DNA of 64,000 bases from Flexilinea sp. (GTDB lineage Bacteria > Chloroflexota > Anaerolineae > Anaerolineales > Anaerolineaceae), in NCBI GenBank assembly GCA_017432685.1, contig JAFRIR010000021.1, forward strand, positions 20,939 to 84,938, given 5' to 3'. Shown piece by piece: positions 62,010 through 64,000 of this stretch. The notes beneath the pieces were generated by a model that saw only the letters and a program-made list of their open reading frames with translations, was not told the DNA's origin and searched no databases. Numbering within the stretch: position 1 is the stretch's first letter; every line of letters begins with the position of its first letter. Both the position numbers and the translations under genes were made by a program.

Positions 62010-62423
62010 TTACTTCTCCTTTACCTTTAACATACTTATGATATTCAGAATTCCGGCTTTTTTCGATGTGGTATCAAAAACTGGTTCGAGAATTTTAATT
62101 AGTATTTCTGAGACTTTATCGCCAAGTTCTTCAACTTTTCCGTCCGCTTTGTTCATTGCCTGATCGATTTCCTTTTTCGCATCTTCAATGCGGGCGGAAA
62201 GGTAAAAAAATAATATTCCCAAAACAGTACTGATGACGAAAAACACGAATGCGAACAATGATATCGTAAGATCCCTCATGTTGCTGAATACTTTAGGATA
62301 TTTAATACCAAACCAGATAAAACTGCTAATCAAAACTGCTAAAATTACCGTAACAATTATGACCGGCTTGTATATATTTTTCCTGTCATCTGTAATATTA
62401 TGAATTTTTTCATCCTCTCGCAT
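62010..62423 (-). CDS. Two-TM protein with coiled-coil segment
   Basis: A 137-residue protein with hydrophobic helices at about 20-40 and 52-72. A charged helix follows (ARIEDAKKEIDQAMNKADGKVEELGDKV), probably a coiled coil. The layout is reminiscent of DUF948/YtxG-like proteins, which often partner YtxH, but the topology differs and the sequence match is weak. It is first of a four-gene leftward set ending in the YtxH-like gene. Function unknown. Confidence 0.5.
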   Translation of the reverse strand: MREDEKIHNITDDRKNIYKPVIIVTVILAVLISSFIWFGIKYPKVFSNMRDLTISLFAFVFFVISTVLGILFFYLSARIEDAKKEIDQAMNKADGKVEELGDKVSEILIKILEPVFDTTSKKAGILNIISMLKVKEK

Positions 62424-62530
62424 AACTGTCCTCTCTTTTATTTTACCGCGTAAATTATCAAATTTCCGAAATTATCACATTTTTCCTTGCAAATATCAAT
62501 TTTTATGCTAAAATCAAAAATGTACTTTAC

Positions 62531-62603
62531 GGAGGCTGTAGCTCAATGGCAGAGCGCTTGTCTGTGGAACAAGATGTTGTGGGTTCGAGCCCCACCAGCC
62601 TCC
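62531..62603 (+). tRNA. tRNA-His (anticodon GTG)
   Basis: A full cloverleaf: acceptor GAGGCTG/CAGCCTC (62532-62538 with 62596-62602), D arm GCTC..GAGC, anticodon stem CTTGT/ACAAG around the loop CTGTGGA, and T arm GTGGG-TTCGAGC-CCCAC. G at 62531 and C at 62603 supply the G-1:C73 pair unique to tRNA-His. CCA is not encoded. A recombinase gene begins 69 bases after its 3' end. Confidence 0.97.
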
Positions 62604-62671
62604 CCTGAGGCCTTTTCCCCACTTGGTTTACGAGTAAAATGAGAATTTGTAAACTGGGATCGGAGGAAAAA

Positions 62672-63640
62672 ATGGCCAAATATCACAAATTCAACATCTT
62701 GTCGTCGAAAAAAGTTGGAAAGAGCCCCACCGTTCGTGAAGCTGTTTCCAATTTTTTGATTTCCAAAAAGTCCATGAACTGTACCCAGAAGACAGTTCAA
62801 TCCTATACCGACGGTCTGAAGCCATTCCTTACATTTTGCGATCTCCAGGGGATCAAAGAACTTGGGGATGTCGACAATTTCTTTGTAGATGCTTACTTTG
62901 CAGATATGGCGGACAAAGGCCATTCCGATGGCGGCATGCATGCGTACTATCGCAGCCTCCGCACTTTTATGCGCTGGTCCTGGGATGTTTATAATATTGA
63001 CAGTACATGTCCTACCAATATTTCTAAAGTTAAGGCTCCCCCTAATAATCCTATTCCCGGCCTACCTGAAGATGCACTGCTATCGATTCTCGAAGGGGCA
63101 AAGCATACTGACTATCCTCTTCGCGATACAGCGTTTATTATGTTTCTTGTAGATACAGGTGCTCGAAAACAGGAAGCGGCTAATATCAAGATCAAAGACA
63201 TAAATCTTGAAACAGGAGAAGTTTTTATCGACCAAGGGAAAGGCCGGAAAAACAGATATGTTCACATTGGGAATAAAACCCGCAAAGCAATTTCAGATTA
63301 TCTCGAAACTGTCGATCTCAAGAAGCCAGAAAATAAGCTCTGGATTTCTAAGGACGGATATGAAATGACGGCTGCTGGTCTGGCAGAGATTATTCGAAGA
63401 ATTCAGAAGAATTTAAAAATTGATCCTATGTATTCCATGCATGATTTTCGACGGTATTGTGCGTTATCAATGTACAGAGAATCGCATGACCTGCTATTAG
63501 TGAGTATGTACCTGGGACATGCTTCTGTTGATGTAACCAGAAGGTACTTAAATATCAACCGGGATGATATGCACACTTTTGGCGAAAATTTTAGTAACAT
63601 TGATAAGCTTTCCATGGTTAGACCAAAACGTGTGTTTTAA
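62672..63640 (+). CDS. Tyrosine recombinase / integrase
   Basis: A 322-residue site-specific recombinase. An N-terminal SAM-like domain (about 15-110; TVQSYTDGLKPFLTFC) is followed by the catalytic domain (about 130-315). It carries Arg in DTGARKQEA, the HxxR box HDFRRY, His in LGHASVDVTRRYL, and the nucleophile Tyr in that last motif. ATG 62672 has GGAGG at 62661-62665. It lies directly downstream of tRNA-His and reads away from it, the standard layout of an element that integrates at a tRNA 3' end. No xis-like gene is seen before the window ends. Confidence 0.88.
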   Translation: MAKYHKFNILSSKKVGKSPTVREAVSNFLISKKSMNCTQKTVQSYTDGLKPFLTFCDLQGIKELGDVDNFFVDAYFADMADKGHSDGGMHAYYRSLRTFMRWSWDVYNIDSTCPTNISKVKAPPNNPIPGLPEDALLSILEGAKHTDYPLRDTAFIMFLVDTGARKQEAANIKIKDINLETGEVFIDQGKGRKNRYVHIGNKTRKAISDYLETVDLKKPENKLWISKDGYEMTAAGLAEIIRRIQKNLKIDPMYSMHDFRRYCALSMYRESHDLLLVSMYLGHASVDVTRRYLNINRDDMHTFGENFSNIDKLSMVRPKRVF

Positions 63641-63649
63641 TATATGCTG

Positions 63650-63695
63650 ACAGGAAATAAAACGTCAAAGAGATTTTTTGACGGTTTATTCCCTG
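63650..63695 (+). terminator. Hairpin after the recombinase gene
   Basis: A long imperfect inverted repeat pairs ACAGGAAATAAAACGTCAAA (63650-63669) with the segment ending CCCTGT (to 63695). T residues lie in and around the loop. It starts ten bases after the recombinase stop and may serve as terminator or be an end of a mobile element. Confidence 0.5.
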
Positions 63696-63774
63696 TTGAT
63701 TTAAGCCCAGATATTTTTACTCGTACTGAAAAGAATAATTGTATTATCAATACATATTTTTTCGATTCATAGGG

Positions 63775-64000
63775 AAAGAGTCACTGGCATCTCAGCCGAC
63801 ATTATCCAGATTTCATAATCGGTTGGATGAGAATACGCTTGCCCAGTTGGAAGAAATTTTGAAGATATTACGTGAAAGAGCCTATTCTGTCAAGATGCCG
63901 GAGCATGTCCTGTTTGATCTGGATACCACACTGTTTTCAACGTTCGGCAAACAGGAAGGCGGAGCGTTCAACTTCCATTACCAGGCAAATGGATATCACC
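63775..64000 (+). pseudogene. 5'-truncated IS1380-type transposase, running off the window
   Basis: An open frame from 63739 encodes, from 63775, KESLASQPTLSRFHNRLDE, the typical block before the first Asp of IS1380-family transposases. It continues into FDLDTTLFSTFGKQEGG (DLDTT holds the catalytic Asp) and NFHYQANGYH. The usual 80-100 residues before SQPTLSRF are missing: upstream codons are unrelated and a TAA sits at 63736. So the copy is broken at its 5' side. The 3' part lies beyond the window. Confidence 0.75.

Noticed and set aside
62543..62941. A minus-strand gene over tRNA-His and the recombinase start
   Set aside because: It reads through the antisense of the tRNA and the recombinase N-terminus and has no support.

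Overview
The window is a bacterial chromosome segment of moderate GC (about 45% by eye) with tightly packed co-directional gene blocks. Gene content points to an anaerobic member of the Chloroflexota, class Anaerolineae: a one-gene ChlI-ChlD chelatase, tandem M42 aminopeptidases, lipoproteins with Thr/Pro linkers, RNase Y, a PgpH-type HD hydrolase, and no outer-membrane genes. That placement is inference from gene content, not from a phylogenetic marker.

Layout. 1-4.6 kb: an inositol-dehydrogenase-like gene behind a LacI-type operator, a DUF2007 protein, and a leftward set with an AbiEi-like antitoxin, an atypical partner and an acidic membrane protein. 4.7-9.5 kb: an overlapping rightward operon (PIN-TRAM protein, cysS, rlmB, membrane protein). 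9.6-19.5 kb: ribosomal protein L25; then a surface-protein cluster (orphan solute-binding lipoprotein, small membrane protein, C39-like pseudopeptidase with TPRs, HExxH metallopeptidase) running into a glycerol operon (glpK, G3P dehydrogenase, FAD oxidoreductase, DUF1667). 19.6-26.4 kb: metG facing a leftward group (SUMF-like, Q/N/P-rich protein, AI-2E exporter family, LysM-M23 peptidase). 26.4-31.7 kb: a chelatase gene split by a frame change at nine A residues, then three M42 peptidases. 31.9-34.5 kb: leftward tlyA, Pr6Pr protein and a protease-less FtsH relative.

34.8-46.9 kb is a complete branched-chain amino acid operon: ilvB, ilvN, ilvC, ilvD, leuA, leuC, leuD, leuB, a DUF815 ATPase and ilvE. 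Together these carry pyruvate to valine and leucine, and would serve isoleucine if 2-oxobutanoate is supplied elsewhere. A 161-bp palindromic element sits in a 7-nt tandem repeat between ilvC and ilvD. 47.0-54.2 kb is leftward housekeeping (foldase, S18, S6, diacylglycerol kinase, ybeY, pgpH, yqeY, comEA, DUF1385). 54.3-60.5 kb is rightward (membrane protein, structured leader RNA, recX, rny, PP2C-like/propeller protein). 60.5-62.4 kb holds four small leftward genes including a degenerate PfkB-like protein. At 62.5 kb tRNA-His is followed at once by a tyrosine recombinase and a 5'-truncated IS1380-type transposase, so the right edge looks like the start of an integrated island.

The most notable non-coding signals are a pair of about 155-bp repeats whose 19-bp hairpins differ by three compensatory base-pair changes, the related ilvC-ilvD element, the A9 frame change in the chelatase gene, and a multi-hairpin leader with mutually exclusive closing stem and terminator in front of recX.
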